A DNA stretch of 64,000 nucleotides from Mrakia gelida (taxonomy: Eukaryota > Basidiomycota > Tremellomycetes > Cystofilobasidiales > Mrakiaceae), in the NCBI GenBank assembly GCA_024345305.1, contig BRON01000007.1, forward strand, positions 1,674,001 through 1,738,000, read 5' to 3'. Made by a program: the position numbers and the translations under genes. The number at the start of each line of letters is the position of its first letter. The stretch's first letter is position 1. The notes under the pieces were generated by a model. It worked only from the letters and a program-made list of their open reading frames with translations, did not search any database and had not been told where the DNA came from. Positions 1-14,004 of the stretch are shown piece after piece.

Positions 1-482
1 AGGGAAAAAAGACGATGCAATTCTGTCTCGACGATTAAACAGCGTGGCACCGCGACTGGGTGAGCTGAGAGAAGAACGAGGAACAAGACGCGTCGCTTCG
101 ATTCGAGCTCGCAGACTTCCAGCTGTGTCTTCGTCAAGAGATCGAGAGCACCGCACGAGACTCGTACACTCGCTCGTGTAGTGCTGCACTCTACCACGGC
201 TCTTCTCTGCTCATTCTGAGTGTAAATCTCGTCCTCGGTCGACCCTCTCCGTCCCGAAACAGATCCAACAGGATCCAAGGCGAAAGAGAGTTCTCCTGCA
301 ACAGTCAAGTTTCTACAGGCCCTCAAGTTTCCTCGTCGATTCAACCTGCAACACTGCGAGTTTCTTCGGCAGGAAAAACAACGACGCGTTTCCCCAGCAG
401 GGCGGGCTCGCATCCCTCCCCGAGGACGGTCGACTCGGACGCTTCGTTTTCCTTCCCTCTCTTCTTGTCTCTTCTCTCCTCC
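1..482. other. Upstream non-coding stretch
   Basis: No convincing gene is visible. The stretch precedes the metallo-hydrolase gene and probably holds its promoter and 5' leader. A minus-strand open frame crosses its right end but shows no recognisable motif and overlaps the start of the next gene, so I take it as chance. Confidence 0.4.
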
Positions 483-2664
483 ATGTCCTTTGCGCTCAAA
501 CCGCCATCAAGGATATCACTATTCACATCAACCAGACGCCTCATGTCCACTCTTCCAACTTCAAGATTCACCATCAAACCTGCTCCTGACGTTCAATCGT
601 CTTCGACGCCCAAAGCAGGAAACAAGCCAGCCCATCATGCGAACGGATCTGCCACGAAGTTCAAGTGAGGCCTCTCCGCGAACGAGAGTGAGACGGGATC
701 GAATCTGACTGTTCTTTCTTCTCTTCTTTCTCTACTAGGAATCCCTGGGACTCTTGGAGAGACGTAGGGGCCAGCGAGATTCCAAAGGTGAGCTCTCCCC
801 CCATGTCTCATTCAGCTTGACCGTCCGAGCTCGCATCCCCTCCTCCATGGTACTTCCTCGAGTCTTTGGAGGAGATCGATGGCCTTCACTGTATACCCCC
901 GAGGTCGATGGGCGTACTCAGACTCTAGGTCGACCTCTCTCGAGGCTGGCAGGGAGGAAGGGGGCCTTTTGATGAGCTCGATCCTCCCCTTCAGCCCTCT
1001 TCGGAGCTGACCTACTCGCCTCTTGTTCTTCGCCCGTCGTTGCAGGTCATGATGCAACAAATGAGAGCACCTGCTCTTCCAGCACCAGAAGCTCTCCAAG
1101 CTCTGATTCCCGTTCAAACTCCCGATTTTGGAGCTTCTCTGAAGAACGCGGAGGGAGTGATCGTTACCTGGCTCGGGTGAGCTCGCTTCGTTCCTTGTTC
1201 TCTCTGCATCTGGATCTCGAACCCCGTAGCTGACCCTCTCTCTCCTTGTATTCGACCTAGACATGCTTGCTGGCTCGTCGAGTTCCCCAAGGAGGAGGGA
1301 GCTGCTCGAGGAGTTCGAGTCCTCTTCGACCCCGTCTTCTCGAATCGATGCTCGCCCAGTCAGCTTATGGGACCTGCTCGATACACTCGTGAGTTCAGAT
1401 ACCCATATCTACCTTCTAGTCAACTTTGACGTGGCGGAATCTTTCTCGCGATGTGAAGAGCACGAACGTCGGGCTAACGCAACATCCCTCTTTCCAGCCC
1501 CCCCCGCTCAAGTCGAAGATCTTCCTCCGTTCGACTTACTCGTCCTCTCGCACAATCACTACGACCAGTCAGTCTCCTTCGTCTCATCTTCCACTCGTAT
1601 CTGCTCGATCTCTCGGCCCTGGGCTACTCTTGAGTCTTCGTCTCATCGACTGACTTTCCGTCACCCTTCGGTCGCATTCGCTCTACAGTCTCGACCTCCC
1701 AACATTGAGCAAGATCGCCAAACTCACTTCCCCTCCCCACATCGTCCTTCCTCTCAACACAGCTTACATCCTCAAAGGATCAGGCTTCTCTCCGTCTCAG
1801 ATCACCGAGCTCGACTGGTGGAAGGGCGTGGACGTCTCGTTCGACCTGGAGGGCAAGAGCCAGTCTCTTCGAATCACGGGAGCTCCCGCTCAGCACTTCA
1901 CTGCTCGAGGTCTCTTCGATCGGTTCGTCTCTCTTTTTTTTTCCCTTCAAACTCAAGCTCTCTTGACCGAAGCTCACACGTCGTTCGCTCTCCCTCTCGC
2001 TTCGCAGTGCCGCCTCCCTGTGGGCTTCCTTCGTCATCGAGCCGCTCTCCACCACCACCTCCCCTCCCACTCCCACCCTCAAGTTTTGGTTCGCTGGGGA
2101 CACCGGATACTCGGCTCTCCCTGCTACAGCTGCTCCAGCGGATCACACAGTCGACGTGTCGCGACCCGTCTGTCCTGCGTTCGAGGAGATCGGTCAACGT
2201 TGGGGAGGATTCGACCTCGCTCTCATTCCAATAGGAGCGTACGAACCGAGGTCCTTCATGAGTGCTATCCACTGCGATCCGTTCGACGCTGTTCGGATCT
2301 TCAAGGACGTCGTGAGTCGACCGCCGCTTCGTTTCGTCTCGTTCGCGTTTCCGCGCCTTCTTTCGAAACTGACCCTCGTTCTCACCAAAACAGAAAGCCA
2401 AGAAGGCCATCGGGATGCACTGGGGAGTCTGGAGACTCACGACCGAGCCAGCTGATGAACCGTCAGTCCTGGTCTCGTCTCGCTCTTCCCTCCCGTACGG
2501 CCTGCTCTCTCCCAAACCTGACTCCTCCCCTCCTTCTTCCCTCCTTCTTCCTTTTTTTTTTTTCCAGACCCAAACTCCTCGCCGAAGCTCGAAAGATGTT
2601 CGCCGTCCCGGAGGAAGATTTCTCGGTCATGAAGATCGGAGAGTCGAGAGCTGTTCAGGTTTGA
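483..2664 (+). CDS. NAPE-PLD-like metallo-beta-lactamase-fold hydrolase
   Basis: Predicted zinc-dependent phosphodiesterase related to N-acyl-phosphatidylethanolamine phospholipase D, which releases N-acylethanolamines and phosphatidate from NAPE. Spliced exons give NPWDSWRDV near the N-terminus, [33 protein letters not shown], the metal-binding HNHYDH motif (its last His is formed across the intron near 1577-1690), [31 protein letters not shown] and [12 protein letters not shown], all in the family order. At least seven short introns interrupt it. The first ATG at 483 gives a basic, Ser/Thr-rich N-terminus that could be a mitochondrial presequence; a second in-frame ATG lies at 543. The family is certain from the motifs; the exact lipid substrate is inferred. 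Confidence 0.88.
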
Positions 2665-2935
2665 ACGGAGGGAGGACGAGGTAGTCGAGACGCGTCGCTT
2701 TTTCTCACGTTGTTTTGTTTTGTGCTCCTCTTGGTCTATACCCTACTTTTATCTAACATGAAACCCCTAATGCTCAACACTCCCTCCGATGCTACCAGCA
2801 AAGCGAGCCCTCCTCAGCCCATCCGATCTCAGACCATCGAGCGCGAGAGAGTGACGTCGGTCGCTCTCTCAACGCGATCGCGCTTCCGCCCTCCCTCTCT
2901 CACCCACCAACCACCAGCTACTCACCTCTCTCACC

Positions 2936-4019
2936 ATGCCCAAATCCAACGAAGAAGCCCTCCCAGAGTTCAAGTCTCTCGGTTCGTCCCCTCTCTCTCT
3001 CCTCTCCCCCTCTTCCTCTGCCTCCCGCTGACCCCCTCCCGCTCCCGCTCCCTCGTTCGCCAGTCAACATGACCATCCCCTCCCTCTCGGAATGGCTCCA
3101 AACCTCCGACTCCAAGAACACAGGCTGGACCGCCGATGGGACGGGTGAAGCTGTCGGGCACGAGAGCGGAAGGAAGATTGTGAAGATTCTAGGGAAGTTA
3201 GAGAAGGATGAGGAGGGAGGGGAGTTGAGTGAAGAGGATTGGGGGCATGTTAGGAAGGTTGTGGGATATGTGTGAGTTTGAGTTTGGGTATCGGGAGGTG
3301 GGTGTGAGAGTTGAGGAGTGAGGGTGAAAGGAAGGGAGGGTGGGTGAGAAGAGGCGAGGGACGGGACGGGAGAGGGGACGAGACGTCGTCGAACTCGACG
3401 GATCGAGCTCACTTTCGCGCCATTTTGGATCGATCAGCAAACGACATCTCGCTCAGGAATCCGCTGGAGACGACGCCAAGTCTGATGAGGATCTCAGGAA
3501 GACTAAGTCCTATGCTTCGCTCAAGAACTGGTGAGTCTGCTCGACTCTTTCTTCACTCCCGCCTCTCGACGCGATGCCGACTGACCTTTTTTCGGCTTCA
3601 TTCGCAGGGGCCACGACTTCATCCAAGCTCGAGACGAGAAGAAGGGAGGAGGGAACCAGAAGAGCTCAACACCTTCGAAGGCGAAGGCTGGAGAGAAGAG
3701 GAAGGCTGCTCCGAAGGAGAAAGAAGAGGAGGACGACGACAAGGAGGAGGAGGAGGAGGAGGAGGAGGAGGACGCAGAGGGAGACGCGGACGACGACGAG
3801 GAAGAGGAGGATGCTGCAGGGGAGGAGGTTGACGAGTCGAACGACGAGGAAGAGGAGGAGATTGCTGAGGATGCTGCTCAGGAGGAAGAAGAGGAGGCGG
3901 CGGAGAAAGCGAAGGAGGAGCCGGCGAAGAAGAAGGCTCGCGTCGCCGACGAGGAAGAGGAGAAGGACGGCGAGGAGGATGGAGAGGGAGTTGCGAGCAG
4001 CACTAGGAGTCACGATTGA
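2936..4019 (+). CDS. DUF3140 domain protein with acidic, lysine-containing tail
   Basis: The N-terminal half spliced from three exons reads as the DUF3140 domain: LSEWLQTSDSKNTGWT, VGHESGRKIVKILGK, HVRKVVGYV, then KRHLAQESAGD and SYASLKNWGHD. Introns lie at 2982-3063 and about 3271-3436, plus one near 3531-3607. The function of the domain is unknown; relatives are small proteins often labelled DNA-binding. The C-terminal half is low complexity: Lys/Ala-rich followed by long Glu/Asp runs, ending in a KKKARV-like basic patch and a further acidic stretch. This resembles nuclear chaperone or chromatin tails, so nuclear location is an inference. The gene converges on RPN8 with about 200 bp between the stop codons. 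Confidence 0.8.
3735..3775 (+). repeat. GAG/GAC trinucleotide run
   Basis: Near-perfect purine triplet repeat inside the last exon of the DUF3140 gene, encoding an Asp/Glu run. Such tracts change length by slippage; the reading frame is kept. Confidence 0.8.
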
Positions 4020-4217
4020 TCTAGAGTTGATATACGATGTGGTCTGAGCCTCGATGTTGACTTGCGTGCGAGTTGGGATGGGTTCGTTGAAAGTCGAGGG
4101 ATACGGCGACGCGACGTCTCTCCCCTCCCTCGTCCTCTCTCACTCCTTTCCTTCGGCAGCGACCACTTCACCGAGACTCAAAGCAACGCATCCATCGCCT
4201 GGTACCCGAAAGCGAAT

Positions 4218-6118
4218 CTAGATACCCTTCTTGTCTCCCGAAGCCGACGCGTCCTCGTCCTTCTTCGTCGATGGGGTTGCGGAGGAGGGAACGACGGCGG
4301 CGGCGGTGGACTCTTCTGCTGGGTCGGTCTCGGCACGGCTGGAGAGAGAGATGCAAGAAGAGAGCTCGAGGTCAGCTGAAGGTTCGAAGAGACGGAGGGG
4401 AAAAGATGCGAGGAAAGAGAAGGGAAGAAGCGAGGAGGGAGGGACGAACGAGTTAATGAGCTTGTTGTCGACCCTGTTTTCGTTCGGAGCGAAGTAAAAA
4501 GAGATAAGGAGGGAGTCAGTGACGGTCTCGGATGCGAAGAGAGGGGGCCTGCGTTGGAAGAAGGACGCGAGGGAGACGTCGACCTCCATCGAACGCGACT
4601 CGACTCGAAGCGAAACGAATGATCTCGAACTCACAAGTTGTGCAACGCGATCACCGCCCTGATCAGACTACTCAGGTAGACCACCACCATCTGATCGTTC
4701 GTCTGAACCCTAAAGCTCTTCTCTCCCTCCCCTTGCTCTCCTTCCTTCCCCTCGCCCATCCCAGCCGGAAGGAGGTTGAACACGTCCTGGAGGTTGTACA
4801 AGATCTGATGGTTGACCGTCATCTTCCCTTGCAGCACCAGTCCGAGGTAGTCCCTGATGTCGATCAGACGGGAGTGGAGACCCTTAAGGGCGGAGAGTTG
4901 AGCGGTGACTCGGGTGGAGAGGGAAGGGTTGGTGGACGAGGAGGAGAGGAGGGAGGAGGTGGTGGATCGAAGGAGGTGTTCGACTCCGATTTCTTCGGAT
5001 TCTTCGGCGGAGATGAGGGAGGGAACGTGCATGAAGGTCTTTTGGGTGGTGGTTCCGTCCTGGAGTGATGAGGAAGCAGGGGTCAGAGGTTGAAGCAACG
5101 GAGGGAGGGTCGAAGCTGAACGAACGTCTTTGATCTCCTCGACGGCGAAGTAAGCATCGGTAGGGATTCCAGTGTCTCCACGTCCACCAGTAGGTCGAAC
5201 GTCGACGATGACCATCACCTGGAAGCAAAAAGCAAAGCTCGTCAGCTCGAAGCAAGGAGGGAGGAGGGTCGAACGTCGGGGTGAGGTCGACTCACGGGCT
5301 TTGGCACGAATCGCTTGAAGAGCTCCGAGATCTCGAGATCTGACGAACGAAGGGTGGGACCGGTGTGGTAGAATCCAATGGGTCGCTCCTTGGCTGTGAG
5401 AATGAAGCAAGAAGACGGACGGCGAAGGTCAGAAGGAGGAGAGAAGGAAGAGCGAGGTGAGGTGAGGTGGAGGGAGGAAGGAGAGATGGACTGACCGTTG
5501 ACCTTCCTGAACATCTCCCACATACCCTCCACGTAGTCGAGATCGAGGAACCAAGTCTTGGGATCGCGATCATCCTCCTCGAAGGGGACCTGCAGTGGGG
5601 GGGAAGGAAGAGGGGAGGAAGCGATGGAGAGAAGGAAGGTCGTCCGTCAGCTTGAGCTCGTTCGTTTCGATGCGCGAGACTTGAGCTCTACTGCAGCTCC
5701 AGAGATCCTTTCCTCCAGCCCGGAGAGCACACATGTACGCTCTTCGTAGCTCCTCTCATAGGGGCAAGACATAAGCAAGAAGAGAAAGAAGGTTGACTCA
5801 CTGCGAAGGAGTTTGCGACGTTGACGGTCTTGCCATCGTTCTGACCGAGCAGAACTCCCAGAACTCGCTTCTTCTGGGACGTAGGAGACCGAGAGGCGTG
5901 ATCGACGACGGACAGGAGAACGAGAGGGTGAACGACGACGGAAGTGCCGGCGAGAGCGGAGATCTAGAGGGTCAAGGGGAGGGAGAGAGGTGAAGGGGAG
6001 GAGGGTGGAAGGAGGAAGGAGGAGGTGCGAGAGAGATGAGCTTCGTTTCGTTCCCTTGGACTTCCCAGAGAGTCTAGATTTCAGAATAGAGACTTACCTG
6101 ATCTGATGTGCTCGCCAT
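4218..6118 (-). CDS. RPN8: 26S proteasome regulatory subunit Rpn8 (PSMD7)
   Basis: Non-catalytic MPN-domain lid subunit that pairs with the deubiquitinase Rpn11. The spliced product starts MASTSDQ (21-nt first exon at 6098-6118) and contains [142 protein letters not shown] and [23 protein letters not shown], collinear with Rpn8. The MPN domain lacks the JAMM metal ligands, as expected for Rpn8. The tail (last exon ending SGDKKGI) is shorter and less Lys/Glu-rich than the animal one. It is divergent from WRS1 across a 190 bp shared promoter. Confidence 0.95.
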
Positions 6119-6308
6119 ATTGATTGCTAGGGGCGGGGAAGAAGAACTAGAGAAGGGGAGGAGGTGGTGATGAAGGTTGAGATCCACTCGAGCGTCGCCT
6201 CCCTCTCCACGTCCTAATCGTTTTAAGACTCCGGTTTCTAATGGATTTCCCTTAGCTCGACTTTGACTTCTTTCCCTCTTCAACCTTCACCCCCTTCCAC
6301 CGTTCAAT
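6119..6308. promoter_or_regulatory. Shared divergent promoter RPN8/WRS1
   Basis: Only 190 bp separates the two start codons, so both promoters and leaders lie here. It holds AG/CT-rich tracts with strand asymmetry. I see no yeast PACE element (GGTGGCAAA). Confidence 0.6.
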
Positions 6309-9300
6309 ATGAGCTCTTCTGCTCCCCCACCCACTTCGAGTGGACCCACCAAGGCCAAGCACGGCAAAAAGCCTTCCATGAGCTCCGAGGAAGTCGCGGA
6401 GGCTCTCTCCAAGCTTGGTAAGTTGGTCCTTCTCCCTCCCTTCCCTCCCTCTTCCTTCCGGTCCTTCTCACTCCGTTTGACGCTCAACGAGAGGAGAGAG
6501 CGCATATATACGACCTTGAGGCCCTGCTTAGGTGTATCAGGATAACAGTGCCCAAGACGAGATTGCCTCGAGGATGGAGGGGGAACACTGGAGACGAGGT
6601 GATGGGAGAAGGAGATGTTGAGCTAGACGACCCGGGGAGATGACTCGCCTTCAACCCAGGTCTCTCGCTCCTTCTCGACATGAGTTCGACTCCTTCCTGT
6701 CCACATCACTGTCGGGGATGTTTTTATCCCATTTATATCCAGGATCAAGATCTCCTTCTGTCCCTCTACCCCCCCGACCGCGCTTCTTCCTCCTCTCCTC
6801 CTCCCCTTCTTCAGCCCACTCCCCTTCTTTATGTCCTCAACTGGACGCTGACTCTCCTTCTCGCTTTCTTCTTCGAACCCTCAGATCTCCCTCCTCCCTC
6901 CGCTCTCTCTCACCCCGAATCGCTCACCGAAGAGGAAGCTGAGGATCTCCAAGCTCAGCTCTCGCAGATGGACCTCGGAGAGCCAGAGTTCGTCACAGAG
7001 GCCGCTAGACGAGCAGACGAGGGCCTCGGAGAGCGAGGAGTCGCCGAGGGCATTGCTGGGAAGCTCGAGGGTATGGAGCTGGGAGAGCCAGAGTGGTTGA
7101 AGGGAGGGTGAGTCCCCTTCCTTCGCTTTTCTCCTTCGCTCGAGCTCACCTCTTTCGCCTCCTCCCTCTTCTGACCGGCTTCTTGACTCCCTTCCGCGAC
7201 TTCGCTTTCCATCTAGACCCCGCAAACCCGTCCTCGCACGATCAACTACTCCTTCTCGAGCCGCTACCCCCAACCACTCCAGACCTACTACGCCAGGACC
7301 TTACGGTGGCCTCGGTCCTTCGACTCCCTCCCACTCGAGCTCAACCACCGCCGGAGGTCTCCTCGCTCCTCCTTCCCCTTCGCCAGCTCCCACCGCCGCC
7401 GCCGCTGAGAAGAAGGACGACTCGAACAATAAGGAGCAGGTCGTCACTCCTTGGGACGTCGAGGGAGAGGTCGGAGAGGATGGTGTCGCGATTGGAATGT
7501 GAGCCGACTTTCTTTTGCTTCTTCGCTTCGTCTGTAGTCGCCGCGTCGAGACCGGTGGGACTGTCAACTGACTTCAAGACCTTCATTCTTGAACAACAGT
7601 GACTACCAGAAGCTCGTTCGACAGTTCGGAACCGCCAACATCTCGCCCGAGCTCATCGCCAGGTTCGAGCGTTTGACTGGAGAGAAGGCCCATCTTCTCC
7701 TTCGACGGGGTACCTTCTTCTCTCATCGGTGAGTGCAACCTCTTTTTCCTCACTTTGTAGCCTTGGAACGAAGAAACTGACCCGTCTTCCTTCGAATATC
7801 GAACTCCTCGTGCGCTTGCGTCGACAACAGTGAGCTCGACAAGATCCTCGACCGATTCGAGGCTGGAAAGCCCTTCTACCTCTACACTGGACGAGGACCC
7901 AGTAGTGGAAGCATGCATCTTGGACACATGGTTCCCTTCGTCTTCACCACGTTCGTTCATCCTTCTCTCTCCCCACGCTCTCGCGCGTCGTCGAACTGCA
8001 TCTGACCTCGTCGCGTCCTTCCCTTTCTCGACTTCAGTTGGCTCCAATCCGTCTTCAAGGTCCCTCTCGTCGTCCAGCTCACTGGTCAGTTTATTCCGTC
8101 TTCGGTTCGATCGAAGATGGGCCCTGATAGACCTTCGCTTTTCTTTCGCAGACGACGAGAAGTTCCTCTTCCAGAAGGAGGGAAAGCCGCTCACGCTCGA
8201 CCAGACTCACGCTTTCTCGTTCGAGAACGCCAAGGACATCATCGCCTGTGGAGTCGAGCACGATAGGACTTTCATCTTCTCGGATCTGGACTTCGTGCAG
8301 TGAGTTTCGCGTCTCTTCGTTTCGTCCGACGGCTTTTCGAGGACGAGAGCTCATCGTCGCTTCTTCGCGTTATTTCTTGTCGCAGGGGAGCGTTCTACTG
8401 GAACATCGTCAAGGTGTCGAGGATGTTGACCTACAATCAGTCGAAAGCTACCTTCGGATTCAACGACTCGTGAGTTTTTCTCGTCCTCTTCGTTCGTTGC
8501 CGAGTTCGTCGCGTCCCTCTTAACCTTCGCTTCTTCGTCCTTCCCAACCTCAGCGACAACATCGGAAAGAGTCACTTCCCCGCCATCCAAGCCGCTCCCT
8601 CCTTCTCCAACTCCTTCCCTCAGATCTTCGGCGACAAGACGGACGTTCCTTGCCTCATTCCTTGCGCTATCGATCAGGATCCTGTTCGTCCCTCTCCCCT
8701 CTCCTCCCTCCCTCTTTTCCCTTCTCCCTGCCTCCCTTTCCTCGCTGATACTCACCTACCCCTTTCCCTCGGCAGTACTTCCGAACCACCCGAGACATCG
8801 CCCCCCGTCTCAAGTACCTCAAACCCGCTCTCCTGCACGCAAAGTTCATCCCTGCCCTCCAAGGAGCGCACACGAAGATGTCCGCGTCCGATCCCAACTC
8901 GTCCATCTACATGACCGATACGGCCGCTCAGATCAAGAACAAGATGAACAAGCATGCGTTCTCCGGGGGAGGAGGAGATGGGAGTGAACGGGCCCAGAGG
9001 GAGTTGGGTGGGAACCCGGATGTGGATATCGCGTTCCAGTACCTGAGCTTCTTCGAGGATGATGATGAGCTGTTGGAGAGGACTGCTAAGGTGAGTGTTC
9101 CTTTGCTTCGTTCCCTTCAATTCCTCTGCGGTCGCTTTCGTCGAGCGAGGACGAAGCGAGTCGAGCGAACGAACGAATCTGACGCGCTCTCTTTCCTCCT
9201 TCCCCCACAGGACTACCGAGAAGGCAAGCTCCTCTCCGGTCAGCTCAAGAAGATGTGTGTCGAGAAACTTCAGGCTTTCGTCGCTGGTTTCCAGGAGGTT

Positions 9301-9497
9301 CGTCTCCTCCCTCCGCCCGTCCCTCTGTCTCTTCTCGACGCGTCGTCGTGCTGACTCCATCCCTATCCCCTTCTCTTCCCCTCGCGCTTGGTATTACACA
9401 GCGCCGAGCGGCCATCACGGATGACCTCGTTCGATCGTACATGAACAAGGATAGGAAGATCGATCCCCTACCGGGGAAGAAGGCCGTTGTTGCTTGA
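6309..9497 (+). CDS. WRS1: Tryptophanyl-tRNA synthetase, cytosolic type
   Basis: Class I aminoacyl-tRNA synthetase charging tRNA-Trp. The catalytic part is unmistakable: [44 protein letters not shown] (HIGH motif), [96 protein letters not shown] (KMSKS-like loop) and a C-terminus ending PGKKAVVA. About nine introns. An extension of roughly 125 residues precedes the catalytic core; it is acidic with two copies of an M-(D/E)-L-G-E-P-E-(F/W) motif followed by a Pro/Ser/Thr linker. A 466-nt intron (6419-6884), long for this genome, separates the first coding exon from the extension. Confidence 0.95.
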
Positions 9498-10129
9498 TCT
9501 TCTTTTTCGCTCGTCTCGTTCTCTTTTGGTTCCTTTCGCGGTTCGGTTCTCGCCATCTCGTTCGCTTTCTCTTTTACAGTTCGCCCTCTTTCCTTAGTAG
9601 ACCAGGCTCTTCTTCTTGCTGTGGATGACGATGATGCGTTGTTAGCCACGTCTGCTTGAGTGGAGAGAGAGAGAGAGATGTTGGCGAGCGAGCGACGAAG
9701 TGGAGGGATGAACGCGTCGAAGCAGCTCGCGAGATCGTCTCTTCTTAACCAAATCGAAAATCCAGACCCTGAAGCTCTGACTGAGCCTCAGTGCGAGCAA
9801 CGCAGAGTGCCGACGAGCGTCAACCTCGCTCCTCAAAGCTTCGACGCGGTCGCCGCTTCGACCAACTCGTTTTTCCCGCCCGAGCCCAAAGCTCAAACCT
9901 ACTCCTCCTCCTTCCCAGCTGACAAACCTTCCTCTCTTCGCTCCCGTTCCTCTCCTCCAAACAGGCTAAACCGACCCAAAGCACCTTCGCTTTCGCTCTA
10001 ACTTCCCATCAAGGTCAAGCATCGCGTCTCACCTCCCGCCCGAGGTTCAGCCTTCACCTTCCCACTCCCCCTCTCGCTTTCCCCTTCCTCCCCCAAACCC
10101 TTCCCTCCCTCCAACCACCACCCACCATC
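9498..10129. other. Spacer WRS1 to BTB gene
   Basis: 632 bp between two genes on the same strand. A 113-codon open frame (9660-10001, +) runs through it; its product is Ser/Pro-rich without a recognisable domain and may be leader sequence of the downstream gene. I do not call it a gene. Confidence 0.4.
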
Positions 10130-10898
10130 ATGACCCGACCCTTCAAATACTCGCCCTACGAATCCTCCCCTTCAACCTCCCTCCGAGTCCTCGAAGCAGC
10201 GTCCCATTCATCCTCCTCCCTCGCCTCGAGCTCCTCTTCTTTTTGCTCCACCACCACCTCCTCAACCTTCGGAGACCACCAACCTCCCCCTCAAGCCCCG
10301 AACAGCTTTTCATCCTTCAAATTCCCACACCACGACCCCGAGAATTTCTTCTTCCAGGATGGGGATGTTGAGATCCACTTCAACGGACGGGAGGGGGGGA
10401 GGGTGTTTCGAGTTCATCGCTACAAGACGCTGGATCGCTCTAGTTCGCGACTCTTTGGTCGACGGAGGGGGGAAGAGAAGGTTGGGGTGCAGGTAGTGAA
10501 GATAGAGGGGGGTGATACGGTGTTGTGTTGGGAGGTTTTGTTGAGTGCTTTGTATGATGAGGAGTGAGTCGCATGGGGTTTGACGTTCTCGTCTTCATCT
10601 CCTCCTTCGTGATCGAGCTACTGCAGGCTGACTCGACGACGTGGCTGGTGGATTGGCTCGTTCACAGCTCCTTCATCTCCCAACCGAACCTCTCCCTCTT
10701 CCACGTTTACGCGCTGCTGCATCTGTCGGAGAAGGTTCGTCTCCCTCTCAATCTCGTCTCGTCGTCGACGCGTTCTGCTCGCTAACTCGTTGGTCCTCCT
10801 CCTTCTCGCAGTACCAATTCAGGGAGATGCACCGCCTAGCAGCAGGCTTGTTCGATGACCTGTGTGATCTACCAGGGTTTGGGGTTGGGGAGATGTGA
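10130..10898 (+). CDS. BTB/POZ domain protein (reading frame discontinuity)
   Basis: Three exons. The first gives a Ser/Thr-rich N-terminus and the start of a fungal BTB fold: FFFQDGDVEIHF, RVFRVHRYKTL, SSSRLFG, CWEVLLSALYDEE. The second gives TWLVDWLVH and LFHVYALLHLSEK, and the third YQFREMHRLAAGLFDDL, the usual helical second half. BTB proteins mediate dimerisation and often recruit cullin-3. Exons 2 and 3 join in phase. Exon 1, however, ends two bases into a codon at the only good donor (GTGAGT at 10564), whereas the good acceptor before exon 2 (CAG at 10624-10626) requires phase 0, so the frames do not meet. This could be a frameshift, a sequence error or a non-canonical splice site. It converges on RPT3. 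Confidence 0.65.
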
Positions 10899-11036
10899 GT
10901 CGATGAGGGGAGGGAGGGGACGAAAACGAAACGAACGATGGCTTGATGAAGCGAAACGAACCCGGACTTGCTCGAGTGGGAACGAAGAGGGGCGTAAGAA
11001 GAAATGCATGCGATTTCGATCTCGAAGGTAAGGTGT

Positions 11037-13767
<2,731 letters not shown>

Positions 13768-14004
13768 AGTGTGTGGAAGCTGACGGTGGGGAAGGAAAAA
13801 GGGGGTGGGGAGGAGTGAGGTGGGTGGGTTGATGGTTGGGAGTGAGAGGAGGAGGACGAGTCGATGGGTCGTCGGGAACGTGGAGGGCAAGCGCACGCAG
13901 GGACGAAAGTGAGCTCGAGAATGAATGGTCTTGCTTTTGAGGCTTCAACCTCGACTTGCTCGTTCTGGAAAGTCTTTTCTTCTCTAGACCAAGGACTACT
14001 AAAG
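13768..14004. promoter_or_regulatory. Shared divergent promoter RPT3/LOG gene
   Basis: 237 bp between divergent start codons. G-rich half next to RPT3 and a pyrimidine-rich half next to the LOG gene. No known binding site stands out. Confidence 0.5.

Noticed and set aside
6119..6308. PACE-like proteasome element in the RPN8 promoter
   Set aside because: GGTGGCAAA is not present on either strand; only AG-rich sequence is seen.
9660..10001. 113-codon open frame in the spacer between WRS1 and the BTB gene
   Set aside because: No domain, Ser/Pro-rich like leaders here, and no splice sites linking it to a gene; kept only as a remark.
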